Shown: one piece after another, positions 27,717 through 36,494 of the stretch | How the letters are laid out: each line of letters begins with the position of its first letter | Position numbering within the stretch: position 1 is the first letter of the stretch | NCBI GenBank assembly: GCA_913058495.1 | Contig: CAJXQC010000005.1 | Location: forward strand, 88,108 to 152,107 | DNA length: 64,000 bases | Origin: an uncultured Balneola sp. | GTDB taxonomy: Bacteria > Bacteroidota > Rhodothermia > Balneolales > Balneolaceae | Direction: 5' to 3' | The notes under the pieces: generated by a model | Database searches by the model: none | What the model was told of the DNA's origin: nothing | The model's input: the letters and a program-made list of their open reading frames with translations, nothing else | Position numbers and translations under genes: made by a program

Positions 27717-29087
27717 ATGAAGAAACTAATATTAACACTGTTCATTCCGCTTTTATTTATTTCATGCGGAGATGATTTTACAAACCTGGGACCTCTTACA
27801 GAGAGAAACGTCAACAATTTTTACAAAAATGAAACGGATTTCCAGCTGGCAATTCGAGGTGCTTTGGATGGACTGCAAAGCAGGGAAACATTTGGAGTAA
27901 ACTTTGTTTTGTTTATGGAGATGAGGGCCGATAATGGTGCCAACGGCGGTGGAGCAACCGGCCTGGCTGCAAGTCTGGAGCAACTGGATACTTTTACTGA
28001 TTTACCATCGGGTGAAGAGATATCGGCAACGTATAACGCAGTATATAAGGTTATTGCAGGAACCAATAATATTATTGCAAGAATAGACGATGCCAGCTTT
28101 GATAATGAAACAGTTCGGGATCAGATTAAAGGAGAAGCATACTTTATCAGATCGTTACTTTACTACCATATGGCAGTAATATTCGGAAATGTGCCGCTGC
28201 AACTAGAAGAGGTCACCTCCCCTGATGTTGAAGTAAATCAGGTAAGTGCAACAGCAATATATGATCAAATCGCGATTGATCTTGCTATGGCTGAAGATCT
28301 TTTACCTGAAACCGGAAGAATCACAAAGTGGGCTGCCGCTTCTTTATTAGGAAGAGTGCATCTTTCCAACGGCAATAACTCTGCCGCAGTTGCTCCTCTT
28401 CAAAGAGTGGTGGATTCAATGCAGTTTGAACTGGTTCCCGACTATTCTAATCTGTGGGGCGCTGCAAATGAAGGTAACATAGAATCTATTTTTGAAATAG
28501 AATATATAACCGGCAATGTTGGAGAAGGCAGTTCTTATACAGATAACTACACACCTCTTGGTTTTGGTGGTGTTGGTGGAGGTGGAGCACCTCAAAATGT
28601 AACAGATGATATTATCGGAGCTTATGAAGCCGGAGATGAAAGATTTGATGCTACTATTGATACAACAGATCCGGCTAATCCCTGGGTAAGAAAGTTTATC
28701 AGTAACCCAACTGTATCTTCCGATGGCGATAATAATTGGATGGAACTTCGTTATGCTGAGGTTTTATTGAATCTTGCAGAAGCTTTAGGTGAATCTGATG
28801 CTGCATATGACCTTATTGACGAAGTCAGAGATCGTGCGGATTTAGGGGGCGTTGATCGGACACCGGCAGGAGGTACTTTCGAAGAAAAACTACTTCAGGA
28901 AAGAAGAGTTGAATTTGCTTTTGAAAATAAGCGATGGGCTGATCTTAAAAGATTTGATGCAGCTAAATCTGTGATGTCGGCTCATTTAGGAATCCCTGAA
29001 GCCCAGGTTACTTTATTGTTTCCAATACCTCAGGCAGCAATTGATGCGTCTCCGGATGATATGACGCAAAACCCAGAACATCAGTAA
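27717..29087 (+). CDS. SusD/RagB-like glycan-binding lipoprotein
   Basis: A 456-residue outer-membrane lipoprotein with a lipobox at LLFISCGDDF. I chose the ATG at 27717 because AGGAG precedes it; the open frame extends upstream into the end of susC. The N-terminal SusD pattern NNFYKNETDFQLAIRGALDGL and the later GEAYFIRSLLYYHMAVIFGNVPL are clear, and the C-terminal LLQERRVEFAFENKRWADLKRFD is the family signature. It forms the lid over the SusC barrel and captures the glycan. A terminator follows directly. Confidence 0.95.
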   Translation: MKKLILTLFIPLLFISCGDDFTNLGPLTERNVNNFYKNETDFQLAIRGALDGLQSRETFGVNFVLFMEMRADNGANGGGATGLAASLEQLDTFTDLPSGEEISATYNAVYKVIAGTNNIIARIDDASFDNETVRDQIKGEAYFIRSLLYYHMAVIFGNVPLQLEEVTSPDVEVNQVSATAIYDQIAIDLAMAEDLLPETGRITKWAAASLLGRVHLSNGNNSAAVAPLQRVVDSMQFELVPDYSNLWGAANEGNIESIFEIEYITGNVGEGSSYTDNYTPLGFGGVGGGGAPQNVTDDIIGAYEAGDERFDATIDTTDPANPWVRKFISNPTVSSDGDNNWMELRYAEVLLNLAEALGESDAAYDLIDEVRDRADLGGVDRTPAGGTFEEKLLQERRVEFAFENKRWADLKRFDAAKSVMSAHLGIPEAQVTLLFPIPQAAIDASPDDMTQNPEHQ

Positions 29088-29100
29088 AGTGTAGCTTTAT

Positions 29101-29135
29101 AAGCCGGAGTCTGCATTTGTCTCCGGCTTATTTTT
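29101..29135 (+). terminator. Intrinsic terminator after susD
   Basis: AAGCCGGAG (29101-29109) pairs with CTCCGGCTT (29121-29129), followed by ATTTTTATT. It lies 14 bases after the susD stop and separates the receptor unit from the MFS-ROK-lyase genes. Confidence 0.85.
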
Positions 29136-29216
29136 ATTATTTGGGATATAAATCTCAATCGACGTGTTGGAATATCCTTTTCAGTAAAGACTTATTTAAC
29201 CTTTTAGAATCACATT

Positions 29217-30461
29217 ATGGAACGCAATCGTTATTTAGTTGGGCTTATTGTATTAACATTTTTTGTTATATCGTTTTTGACAAATATAATCGGGCCTTTA
29301 GTTCCTCAAATTATTGAGGACTTCGATTTAAGTCTTACTTTGGTTGCCGTACTTCCGTTTGCTTTCTTTATAGCATATGGAGTAATGTCGATTCCATCAG
29401 GAATATTGATTGAAAAATATGGTGAGAAAAAAGTCATGATTTTGGCTTTTCTGATCGCTTTTTCCGGTGCCTTATTATTTGCTGTGTTCCCGCAATATAT
29501 TGTAGCGGTATTGTCACTGTTTTTTATCGGGTCCGGGATGGCAATGTTGCAGGTTGCAATAAATCCATTATTAAGAGTTTCGGGAGGCGAAGAAAATTTT
29601 GCTTTTAACTCTGTTATGGCTCAGCTTTTCTTTGGACTGGCATCCTTTTTAAGCCCGTTAGTGTATTCCTATCTGGTATTGAATATCGGGACAGATGATA
29701 TGGGTTTCTTCTTATCAATACTGTCAGACTTAGTTCCACCAGAACTTCCCTGGATCTCTTTGTATTTGATTTTTGCATTGGTTTCTATCCTGATGGTGAT
29801 TGTAATTATTCTGTCCAAGTTTCCTGAAGTACTTAAAAACGAAGACGAAAAAGTTGGAGCTTTAGAAACACATCTGGAAATGCTGAAGAACAAAAAAGTA
29901 ATATTGTTCTTTTTGGGAATATTCGCATATGTAGGTGCAGAACAAGGCGTTGCAAACTGGATCTCGGAATTTTTGTCTTCATATCACGGATATGATCCAC
30001 AAACGACAGGTGCAACTACGGTTTCATGGTTTTGGGGAATGATGACAGCAGGTACCGTGCTGGGACTGTTTTTATTAAAGATCATGGACAGTAAGAAAAT
30101 TCTGGTGGGCTTCACTTCAATGGTACTTCTTTGTTTGGCTACAGCATTATTTGGTAGTGGAGAAATTGCACTCTACGCATTTCCCGCGATCGGTTTCTTT
30201 ATTGCTGTTATGTGGCCAATTATTTTTTCACTTGCACTCAACTCTGTTGAGGAACATCATGGAACCTTCTCCGGGATTTTAGTAACAGGAATTGCAGGGG
30301 GTGCTGTTGTGCCGCTTATTGTTGGTTCTATTGGTGATATGTTCGGGTTGAGAGTAGGTATGTTATTTTTATTTATCGCTTTTGGATACATACTAAGTAT
30401 TGGTTTTTGGGCTAAACCTCTGGTAAATAATAAAACCATCGATTTTGCCGGTAAAGAATAA
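29217..30461 (+). CDS. MFS sugar transporter (FucP/NagP-like)
   Basis: A 414-residue major-facilitator protein with 12 hydrophobic segments. The first loop contains SIPSGILIEKYGEKKVMILAF, a variant of the MFS loop-2 signature, and helix 5 contains GSGMAMLQVAINPLLRVSGG, which is typical of the FHS (fucose/GlcNAc permease) branch. It most likely imports the monosaccharide made by the exported enzymes of this locus. It is the first gene of a run with the ROK kinase, lyase-like lipoprotein and SLC13 transporter. Confidence 0.9.
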   Translation: MERNRYLVGLIVLTFFVISFLTNIIGPLVPQIIEDFDLSLTLVAVLPFAFFIAYGVMSIPSGILIEKYGEKKVMILAFLIAFSGALLFAVFPQYIVAVLSLFFIGSGMAMLQVAINPLLRVSGGEENFAFNSVMAQLFFGLASFLSPLVYSYLVLNIGTDDMGFFLSILSDLVPPELPWISLYLIFALVSILMVIVIILSKFPEVLKNEDEKVGALETHLEMLKNKKVILFFLGIFAYVGAEQGVANWISEFLSSYHGYDPQTTGATTVSWFWGMMTAGTVLGLFLLKIMDSKKILVGFTSMVLLCLATALFGSGEIALYAFPAIGFFIAVMWPIIFSLALNSVEEHHGTFSGILVTGIAGGAVVPLIVGSIGDMFGLRVGMLFLFIAFGYILSIGFWAKPLVNNKTIDFAGKE

Positions 30462-30493
30462 CATCAATTAGAAATAAAAGAGAGAGGAGAGTC

Positions 30494-31354
30494 TTGAGCA
30501 CGGGAACTCTTATAGGAATTGATTTAGGTGGTACGAATGTAAGAGCAGCTTGTATTCTTGATGATGAGATTGAAGAAATGATTTCAGAACCTATCTCTGG
30601 GAAAGAAAATGCTGAATTACTGATTAATCAGATTAAAGAGATGATTTCAAATTTATGGAACTCAAATATTGAAGCAATCGGAATAGGAGTTCCAAGTGTA
30701 GTGGATGTAGAAAAAGGGATTGTCTATGATGTTCAGAATATTCCTTCATGGAAAGAGGTTCCCCTTAAAGAAATTCTGGAAGAAGAATTTGGCAAACCGG
30801 TTTTCATTAACAATGATGCTAATTGTTTTACACTCGGCGAAAAATACTTTGGCGAAGCGAAAAACTATAAATCTATTGTGGGCTTGATTTTGGGTACGGG
30901 CTTTGGTTCCGGATTAATACTTAACAATATCTTGTATTCCGGGAATAACTGCGGAGCAGGAGAAGTGGGAATGCTTCCTTATAAAGATTCAATATTTGAG
31001 CACTATTGTTCAGGACAGTTTTTTGAGATTCATAAAAATACAACTGGACAAGAGCTTTTTAACAGAGCCCAAAAAGGAGACAGAGAGGCTATGGAAGCTT
31101 ATAATGAATTTGGTGCACACCTCGGAAATGCAGTGAAAGTGATTATGTATGCATATGATCCGGAGGTGATAGTTCTGGGCGGAAGCGTTTCAAAAGCTTT
31201 TTCTTTTTTTCAAGAAAGTATGTTCAAGGCTATGGAAGATTTTGCCTATCCAAACTCCATCAGAAATTTAAAAATTAAAACTACAGAACGGAAATCGGTC
31301 GCGGTATTAGGGGCAGCAGCGCTTGTATTAGACCATCAGTTTCTAAATAACTAG
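30494..31354 (+). CDS. ROK-family sugar kinase
   Basis: A 286-residue kinase starting at a TTG preceded by AGAGAGGAGAG. Motifs are GIDLGGTNVRAA (phosphate 1), FINNDANCFTLGE (catalytic Asp and substrate contacts) and LGTGFGSGLIL (phosphate 2). The usual ROK zinc motif CxCGxxGCxE is not present; the equivalent segment reads GAGEVGMLPYKDSIFEHYCSGQFF. In this context a glucosamine or N-acetylglucosamine kinase feeding NagB is the best guess. The lyase-like gene starts seven bases after its stop. Confidence 0.88.
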   Translation: MSTGTLIGIDLGGTNVRAACILDDEIEEMISEPISGKENAELLINQIKEMISNLWNSNIEAIGIGVPSVVDVEKGIVYDVQNIPSWKEVPLKEILEEEFGKPVFINNDANCFTLGEKYFGEAKNYKSIVGLILGTGFGSGLILNNILYSGNNCGAGEVGMLPYKDSIFEHYCSGQFFEIHKNTTGQELFNRAQKGDREAMEAYNEFGAHLGNAVKVIMYAYDPEVIVLGGSVSKAFSFFQESMFKAMEDFAYPNSIRNLKIKTTERKSVAVLGAAALVLDHQFLNN

Positions 31355-31361
31355 GAATGTC

Positions 31362-34049
31362 ATGAAATCATCATTATTAAAATTAAGCGGTAAAAGATTT
31401 CTATTTGTGGGAGTTGTTCTAGCCTTTTTGAGCTGTACAATGCCATCCGATTCAACTTTGATCCCTATAACTGTAGAAAATAATACACCGGGAACGCCTC
31501 AGCTTTTTGGAGTCCCTGTTCCTGAAGGCGATTTGTATTCTCCTGACCGTGTAAGAGTGTTAGACAACAATGGAAATGAAGTTCCTTCTCAAATCACTAA
31601 AGTTACGACATGGGAACCTTCTGATAACAGTATAAAGTGGCTTTGGGTGTTCTTTTTTACAGAAGAGGGAAATGAATACAGCGTTGAGTATGGAAATGAA
31701 ATAAGAAATGCCCGGGATTATGATCAGAAATTAGTAATACGGAATAACCAAAGACAGAATGGTGAGGTTGAAATAAACACAGGCCCTCTCAGGTTTGTAG
31801 TAAATAAAGGTGAAGGTGGCGGGTTTCAAAATTCTCCGGCAGGCAGTGGTTTTCTTGATAAGGTAGAACTGGATATTGATGGAGATGGATTTACAGATGA
31901 TGATATCATAGCAATGGGAGAAGCTGGAAGAAGTTCTTTTCTGGATCTTCTTGACGATGCAGGAATAGACAAGTCAAAAGCGGTAGTACTGAAAACAGTA
32001 AAAGAGTTAGGAACAGGTCCGTTGCATGCCATTATCCGTATTGAAGGAGAATATGAATACAAGCGTGGTGACAACAATAAAGCTCCTTTTACAACCAGAA
32101 TTCATGCTTATGCCGGTAAGAGCTATATAAAAGTTCAACATACATTTGTATACACCGGAGAACCCGATCAGCATAAGAAACAAGAAGGAGAGTATGAAGC
32201 CATTGCAACCGAAAACGGTAAAATAATTGATGAATCTATACTTAGGAAAGATGCCGGATTCACAAAACCAAATGACAGAATTGAAGCTACCGGTTTATCT
32301 CTGAAATATAATATGGATGAATCAAGGACGGTAACCTCAGCTTACTATGACGGTAAATGGTGGGATACTTCAACAAGCACAGTAGTTCAAAGTCCTTTAT
32401 CTGATTTTGCATCAGTTCTGCAAACAGGACCGAACACATCTCAAATTCCGGAACTTAAAAATTCATCTCCCGAGGAAAGAATGGAGAATGAATTCAGTTC
32501 AACGATAAATGTTGACGGCACTACTGATATGAAGAAAGAAAGATCGCCGGGATGGTTAGATATTTCAGACAACAAGTGGGGAGTTACTGTTAGTTTTCAA
32601 AGCTTCTTTGAAGAATATCCGAAAGAGATTGCAGTAGATGGAAATAACAATAAAGTAACAGCCTACATCTGGACACCGTCTGTAGACCCTATGAGTTTTG
32701 CAAGAAAAGACAGCGATAATGATAGCGGTATGATCGCCAATTTTGCTCAAGGTCTGGCTAAAACAACAGAGATGGTATTTAACTTCCATAAGAAAAGTGC
32801 AGTCGAAGATATTTCAAAAGATGTACAACGCTTTATGGACTCACCGGTAACTCACGCTTCTCCGGAATGGTATGCTGAAAGTGAAGCATTTGGTAAAATG
32901 ACAGAGAGCCTTGATAAGTACGCTGCATATGAAAGAGGTATAGATTATAAGTTGAACTGGATGCAGTTCAATCAACAGTGGGAACCTTGGTTCGGTATGC
33001 TTAACTACGGTGATAACCTGACCTATTTTTATGGGTATGAGTGGTTTCAGTGGACAAATAATGAGCCTGGGAATGATTATATGTGGTGGTTACAGTTTAT
33101 GAGAACAGGAAACCCCATGTATTATAAAACAGCAAAAGCAGCGAGTGCACACACAATGGATGTTGATAATATTCATTGGCCTAAGGATCCGGTTTATTTT
33201 GGAGATACAAATGAATCGTTGCACGCTTTTCAAAATGAGGACCTTCCTGAAGGATCGCCTTATGTAGGTATGGGACGGAGGCACGCATCACAGCACTATA
33301 CATCACTATTGAGTGCACATGTATGGGTTCCCGGATGGACTACTTCATACTATTTAGATGGCAACCACAGAGGTCTTGAAGTAGCTAAACAGACAGGAGA
33401 TTATTACATGAAAAGGGTTTTTGGTGATCACGGATTAAGAGGAAGAAGACTGTATCTGTCTGTGTGGAACTTAGCTGAGATCTACGACGCAACAAAGTCA
33501 GAGAAATACTATAAAGAACTGGAAGACCGGGTAAACTTAATGCTTGAATTACAAAAACATCCTGATCAGGGAGGAGAGTTGGTAATTAACCGATACGGAT
33601 ATGCTCAGGTTTACGCTAGTAATGGTTTACGTAAATACTATCAGTTCACCGGTAGTCAGGAAGTAAAAGACGCAGTAGTAGATCATGCAAGAACTCTCAG
33701 AGATGTCCCTCCACTTAATCATGACATGGAATCATACCTATCTTCAATAAGCAGCTTGGTTTTAGGATATGAATATTCCGGTGAAAAGAGTTTACTTGAT
33801 GAAGCAGTTAGCCGGGCCCGATATTTAAAAACCGAAGAACTGGTCCAGGATTTTAATTCATATCAAAATCAAAAGATCCTGGCAGATGCTTTGGAAGAAG
33901 CAAGTAATTTCCCAAAAGACCCGGGAGCAAGAAGGCCTCCTATCTGGCAGATAACTAACGGTTTAAGAGTTTTTGGCTGGACAAGTATTTATAATGTACC
34001 TTATCTGGAATATTGGATGGAAAAAGAAAACTATCCTGCAGAAAAGTAA
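31362..34049 (+). CDS. RIFT-barrel (exo-rhamnogalacturonan lyase / PL26-like) lipoprotein
   Basis: An 895-residue protein with a lipobox at LAFLSCTMP. The N-terminal domain pattern PQLFGVPVPEGDLYSPDRVRVL with NSIKWLWV resembles the RIFT barrel of PcRGLX/YetA-like enzymes. A long beta-sandwich follows to about residue 500, then an alpha-helical domain rich in aromatic residues with FGMLNYGD, HTMDVDNIHWP and ASQHYTSLLSAHVW, as expected for the toroid of polysaccharide lyases. It probably removes sugar units at uronic acids on the cell surface. The family call is by pattern memory. Its place among amino-sugar genes suggests a substrate other than rhamnogalacturonan. Confidence 0.7.
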   Translation: MKSSLLKLSGKRFLFVGVVLAFLSCTMPSDSTLIPITVENNTPGTPQLFGVPVPEGDLYSPDRVRVLDNNGNEVPSQITKVTTWEPSDNSIKWLWVFFFTEEGNEYSVEYGNEIRNARDYDQKLVIRNNQRQNGEVEINTGPLRFVVNKGEGGGFQNSPAGSGFLDKVELDIDGDGFTDDDIIAMGEAGRSSFLDLLDDAGIDKSKAVVLKTVKELGTGPLHAIIRIEGEYEYKRGDNNKAPFTTRIHAYAGKSYIKVQHTFVYTGEPDQHKKQEGEYEAIATENGKIIDESILRKDAGFTKPNDRIEATGLSLKYNMDESRTVTSAYYDGKWWDTSTSTVVQSPLSDFASVLQTGPNTSQIPELKNSSPEERMENEFSSTINVDGTTDMKKERSPGWLDISDNKWGVTVSFQSFFEEYPKEIAVDGNNNKVTAYIWTPSVDPMSFARKDSDNDSGMIANFAQGLAKTTEMVFNFHKKSAVEDISKDVQRFMDSPVTHASPEWYAESEAFGKMTESLDKYAAYERGIDYKLNWMQFNQQWEPWFGMLNYGDNLTYFYGYEWFQWTNNEPGNDYMWWLQFMRTGNPMYYKTAKAASAHTMDVDNIHWPKDPVYFGDTNESLHAFQNEDLPEGSPYVGMGRRHASQHYTSLLSAHVWVPGWTTSYYLDGNHRGLEVAKQTGDYYMKRVFGDHGLRGRRLYLSVWNLAEIYDATKSEKYYKELEDRVNLMLELQKHPDQGGELVINRYGYAQVYASNGLRKYYQFTGSQEVKDAVVDHARTLRDVPPLNHDMESYLSSISSLVLGYEYSGEKSLLDEAVSRARYLKTEELVQDFNSYQNQKILADALEEASNFPKDPGARRPPIWQITNGLRVFGWTSIYNVPYLEYWMEKENYPAEK

Positions 34050-34067
34050 CTTTAGCAATATAATTTT

Positions 34068-35528
34068 ATGCAAGATTTAGGGAAAAGAGCAGGCTTAATT
34101 GGTGGGATACTGGTATTTGTGATCCTCCTTTTTTTACCTGTTCCGGAAGGACTTTCTGATGCTGCCTGGAAAACAGCTGCAGTTACTATTCTAATGGGTA
34201 TTTGGTGGATAACGGAAGCTATCCCAATTTCTGCAACAGCACTGCTGCCTATTGTACTTTTTCCTGTTCTGGGTGTATTCAGTATTGGGGATGCAACAGG
34301 CCCTTATGCAAACCCGCTTATCTTTTTATTTATGGGAGGGTTCGTTATTGCACTGGCGATGGAGAAGTGGAATCTGCATAAACGAATAGCGATTTCTATT
34401 GTAAATTATGTAGGGATCAAACCATCTTCAATTATTATTGGATTTATTATCGCATCCGCTTTTTTGAGTATGTGGGTAAGTAATACGGCAACGGCAATTA
34501 TGATGCTCCCCATTGCTATGTCAATTTTGGAGTTGCTGGACAAGAACGATAAATCTGCTAAGATCAACTTCGAGATCGTTTTAGTTCTTACTATTGCTTA
34601 CGCTTGCAATATTGGAGGTATGGGAACTTTGATTGGGACACCTCCAAATGCATTATTGGCTGGATTCGTACTTGAAAACTATAATATAGAAATCAGTTTT
34701 TTGGATTGGATGATGGTAGGTGTGCCGATCATGCTTGTATCACTGCCACTGATGTACTTTATACTTACAAAATTTGTTTATCCGATTAAGATCAAAGAAT
34801 TGCCCGGCGGGAAAGAACTAATTCAATCCCAAATGGAGAAGCTTGGTAATATTTCCAATCAGGAAAAGAAAGTAGCCGTAGTGTTTGTTTCCGCTGCATT
34901 GTTGTGGATGTTCAGGCCGTTGCTGTCCTCGGTAATACCTGGCTTGTCGGATGCTGGAATTGCGATCGGCGCAGCCGTTGCCTTTTTTATGATCCCTGCA
35001 AATTCAGAAGAGAACCGATTTTTGCTTAAATGGTCTGATACAAAACGATTGCCATGGGGAGTGTTAATTCTTTTTGGTGGAGGGTTGAGTATGGCATCAG
35101 CTATAAGTAGTACCGGACTGGCAACATGGATTGGTTCGGGAATTGGAAGTCTGAATACCTGGCCGATCATTTTGATCATTTTAATTGTAATTGCGCTGAT
35201 CGTATTCCTGACAGAAATGACAAGTAATACCGCATCTACAGCGGCATTTTTGCCAATTTTAGCTTCCGTTGCTATTGGATTGGGTGAAAATCCATTTTTA
35301 CTGGCGATCCCAACGGTATTGGGTGCAAGCTGTGCTTTCATGCTTCCGGTTGCTACACCCCCGAATGCAATTGTTTACGGAAGTGGAAAAATAAGTATTC
35401 CTGAAATGTCTAAAGCAGGATTATGGCTCAATCTTATGTTTATACTACTGCTTACTCTCGCCTCTTTAACACTGGTAAGTTGGGTATTTGGAATTGAAAT
35501 AGGTGTTTTACCCGAGTGGGTTAAATAA
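34068..35528 (+). CDS. SLC13/DASS-family sodium:anion symporter
   Basis: A 486-residue membrane protein with about 11-12 segments. The two SNT-type clamp motifs are visible: WVSNTATAIMMLPIA in the first half and MTSNTASTAAFLPIL in the second. The intervening cytoplasmic linker is near residues 245-265, and VATPPNAIVYGSGKI near residue 430 is the family hallmark. Known members carry di- and tricarboxylates or sulfate. Here it may take up uronate-derived acids released by the adjacent lyase-like enzyme (inference). It ends the sugar-locus run, 18 bases after the previous gene. Confidence 0.92.
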   Translation: MQDLGKRAGLIGGILVFVILLFLPVPEGLSDAAWKTAAVTILMGIWWITEAIPISATALLPIVLFPVLGVFSIGDATGPYANPLIFLFMGGFVIALAMEKWNLHKRIAISIVNYVGIKPSSIIIGFIIASAFLSMWVSNTATAIMMLPIAMSILELLDKNDKSAKINFEIVLVLTIAYACNIGGMGTLIGTPPNALLAGFVLENYNIEISFLDWMMVGVPIMLVSLPLMYFILTKFVYPIKIKELPGGKELIQSQMEKLGNISNQEKKVAVVFVSAALLWMFRPLLSSVIPGLSDAGIAIGAAVAFFMIPANSEENRFLLKWSDTKRLPWGVLILFGGGLSMASAISSTGLATWIGSGIGSLNTWPIILIILIVIALIVFLTEMTSNTASTAAFLPILASVAIGLGENPFLLAIPTVLGASCAFMLPVATPPNAIVYGSGKISIPEMSKAGLWLNLMFILLLTLASLTLVSWVFGIEIGVLPEWVK

Positions 35529-35645
35529 TCAGGGTAAATTAAAAAGGGAAGTAAAAATCCAAAAGATCAGGATAAACACAATTCCTGTTATAAAAACAGC
35601 TGTGTAGATCTTTGTCCAGTTGGTGGTTGAGTTTTCTTCTTTCAT
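35529..35645 (-). CDS. 38-residue single-pass membrane protein
   Basis: A short reverse-strand frame, ATG at 35645 and TGA at 35529. It begins MKEENSTTNWTKIY, followed by one hydrophobic helix (AVFITGIVFILIFWIF) and a short tail. It resembles small proteins that accompany sodium symporters in Bacteroidota. It starts 22 bases after the stop of the WbqC-like gene on the same strand and abuts the stop of the SLC13 gene on the other strand, so it may be a transporter accessory or simply the last gene of the WbqC unit. The family link is from memory. Confidence 0.55.
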   Translation of the reverse strand: MKEENSTTNWTKIYTAVFITGIVFILIFWIFTSLFNLP

Positions 35646-35667
35646 GACGGATGATAGGGATTGAAGG

Positions 35668-36327
35668 TCACAATTTCTCTAAAATTCTGAAACTCTCAAC
35701 GCCTTTATTCAAGAGCAGATCCAGAACTGAACAACCTTCTACGAATCCGGGATAAGCTTGATTGTAAATAGGATGTTTACCAAGGGCTGTTTCTGCTTGC
35801 TTGCTTTGACGTTGATAGTTTTTGGATTGATGCTCCAGATATAAAGCATCAGCAGATAAGTTTTTCTTAGTCTCATCCGGAAAAGTACTGTAACAATCTA
35901 TTTTGCCGGCAAGCTCATACTCAATTTCAATTTCCAGATAGCGAAGTAATCGCTCAAAGAAGTAGAGATTGAACTCCATCAAATACTCAAATTCATTCGC
36001 TTGTTGAATGTCATGATAGAGTTCATCTTCAAAATGATCGAAGTAAGTAGCGTTTCTATAATTGTGAAGGATGGCATTCCAGAAAGGCTCAAACCATTGC
36101 TGATCATGATCTAGTCGTACATCTTTGATGGCTTTTTTACGATCTTCTGAAACTACTGGAAGGTTGATCCACTGAGAATCCTCTTCATTTCTAATTTCCG
36201 CCCGATGCGTTCTCCCTTTACGAGACCATTTTTCCAAATCCGTAAAGATAACCCGATCTGCTTTCAGCATAGAAGCCAAGTCATAGAGATTAGGAGCAAA
36301 TTGGGGTGTAAGAATCGTCAGAATCAT
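35668..36327 (-). CDS. WbqC-like family protein
   Basis: A 219-residue protein that begins ILTILTPQFAPNLYDLASM, continues with DRVIFTDLEKWSRKGRTHRAEIRN and has WFEPFWNAILHNYRNATYF near residue 80, all typical of the WbqC family. These proteins occur in surface polysaccharide or amino-acid-sugar gene sets, and their reaction is not established. It is divergent from gltX across an inverted octamer array, and a 38-residue membrane peptide follows on the same strand. Confidence 0.85.
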   Translation of the reverse strand: MILTILTPQFAPNLYDLASMLKADRVIFTDLEKWSRKGRTHRAEIRNEEDSQWINLPVVSEDRKKAIKDVRLDHDQQWFEPFWNAILHNYRNATYFDHFEDELYHDIQQANEFEYLMEFNLYFFERLLRYLEIEIEYELAGKIDCYSTFPDETKKNLSADALYLEHQSKNYQRQSKQAETALGKHPIYNQAYPGFVEGCSVLDLLLNKGVESFRILEKL

Positions 36328-36333
36328 AATTTT

Positions 36334-36407
36334 ATAGAGCTATAACACCATAACACTTTAACACAAAAGGTAAGTGTTAAAGTGCAAAAGTGTTATAGTC
36401 GCTCTAT
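36334..36407. repeat. Inverted octamer array between WbqC-like gene and gltX
   Basis: TATAACAC, CATAACAC and TTTAACAC (36341-36364) face GTGTTAAA, GTGCAAAA and GTGTTATA (36374-36397), flanked by ATAGAGC and GCTCTAT. The period is eight bases. The site lies in the divergent promoter region. Confidence 0.65.
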
Positions 36408-36494
36408 TAAAATGAATGCCTGATTCTGAACCTTATTATTCCTTATCTTTAGAACTTAGAAATAATAGAATTCATCAAAATTTAGTTAGAAAAT

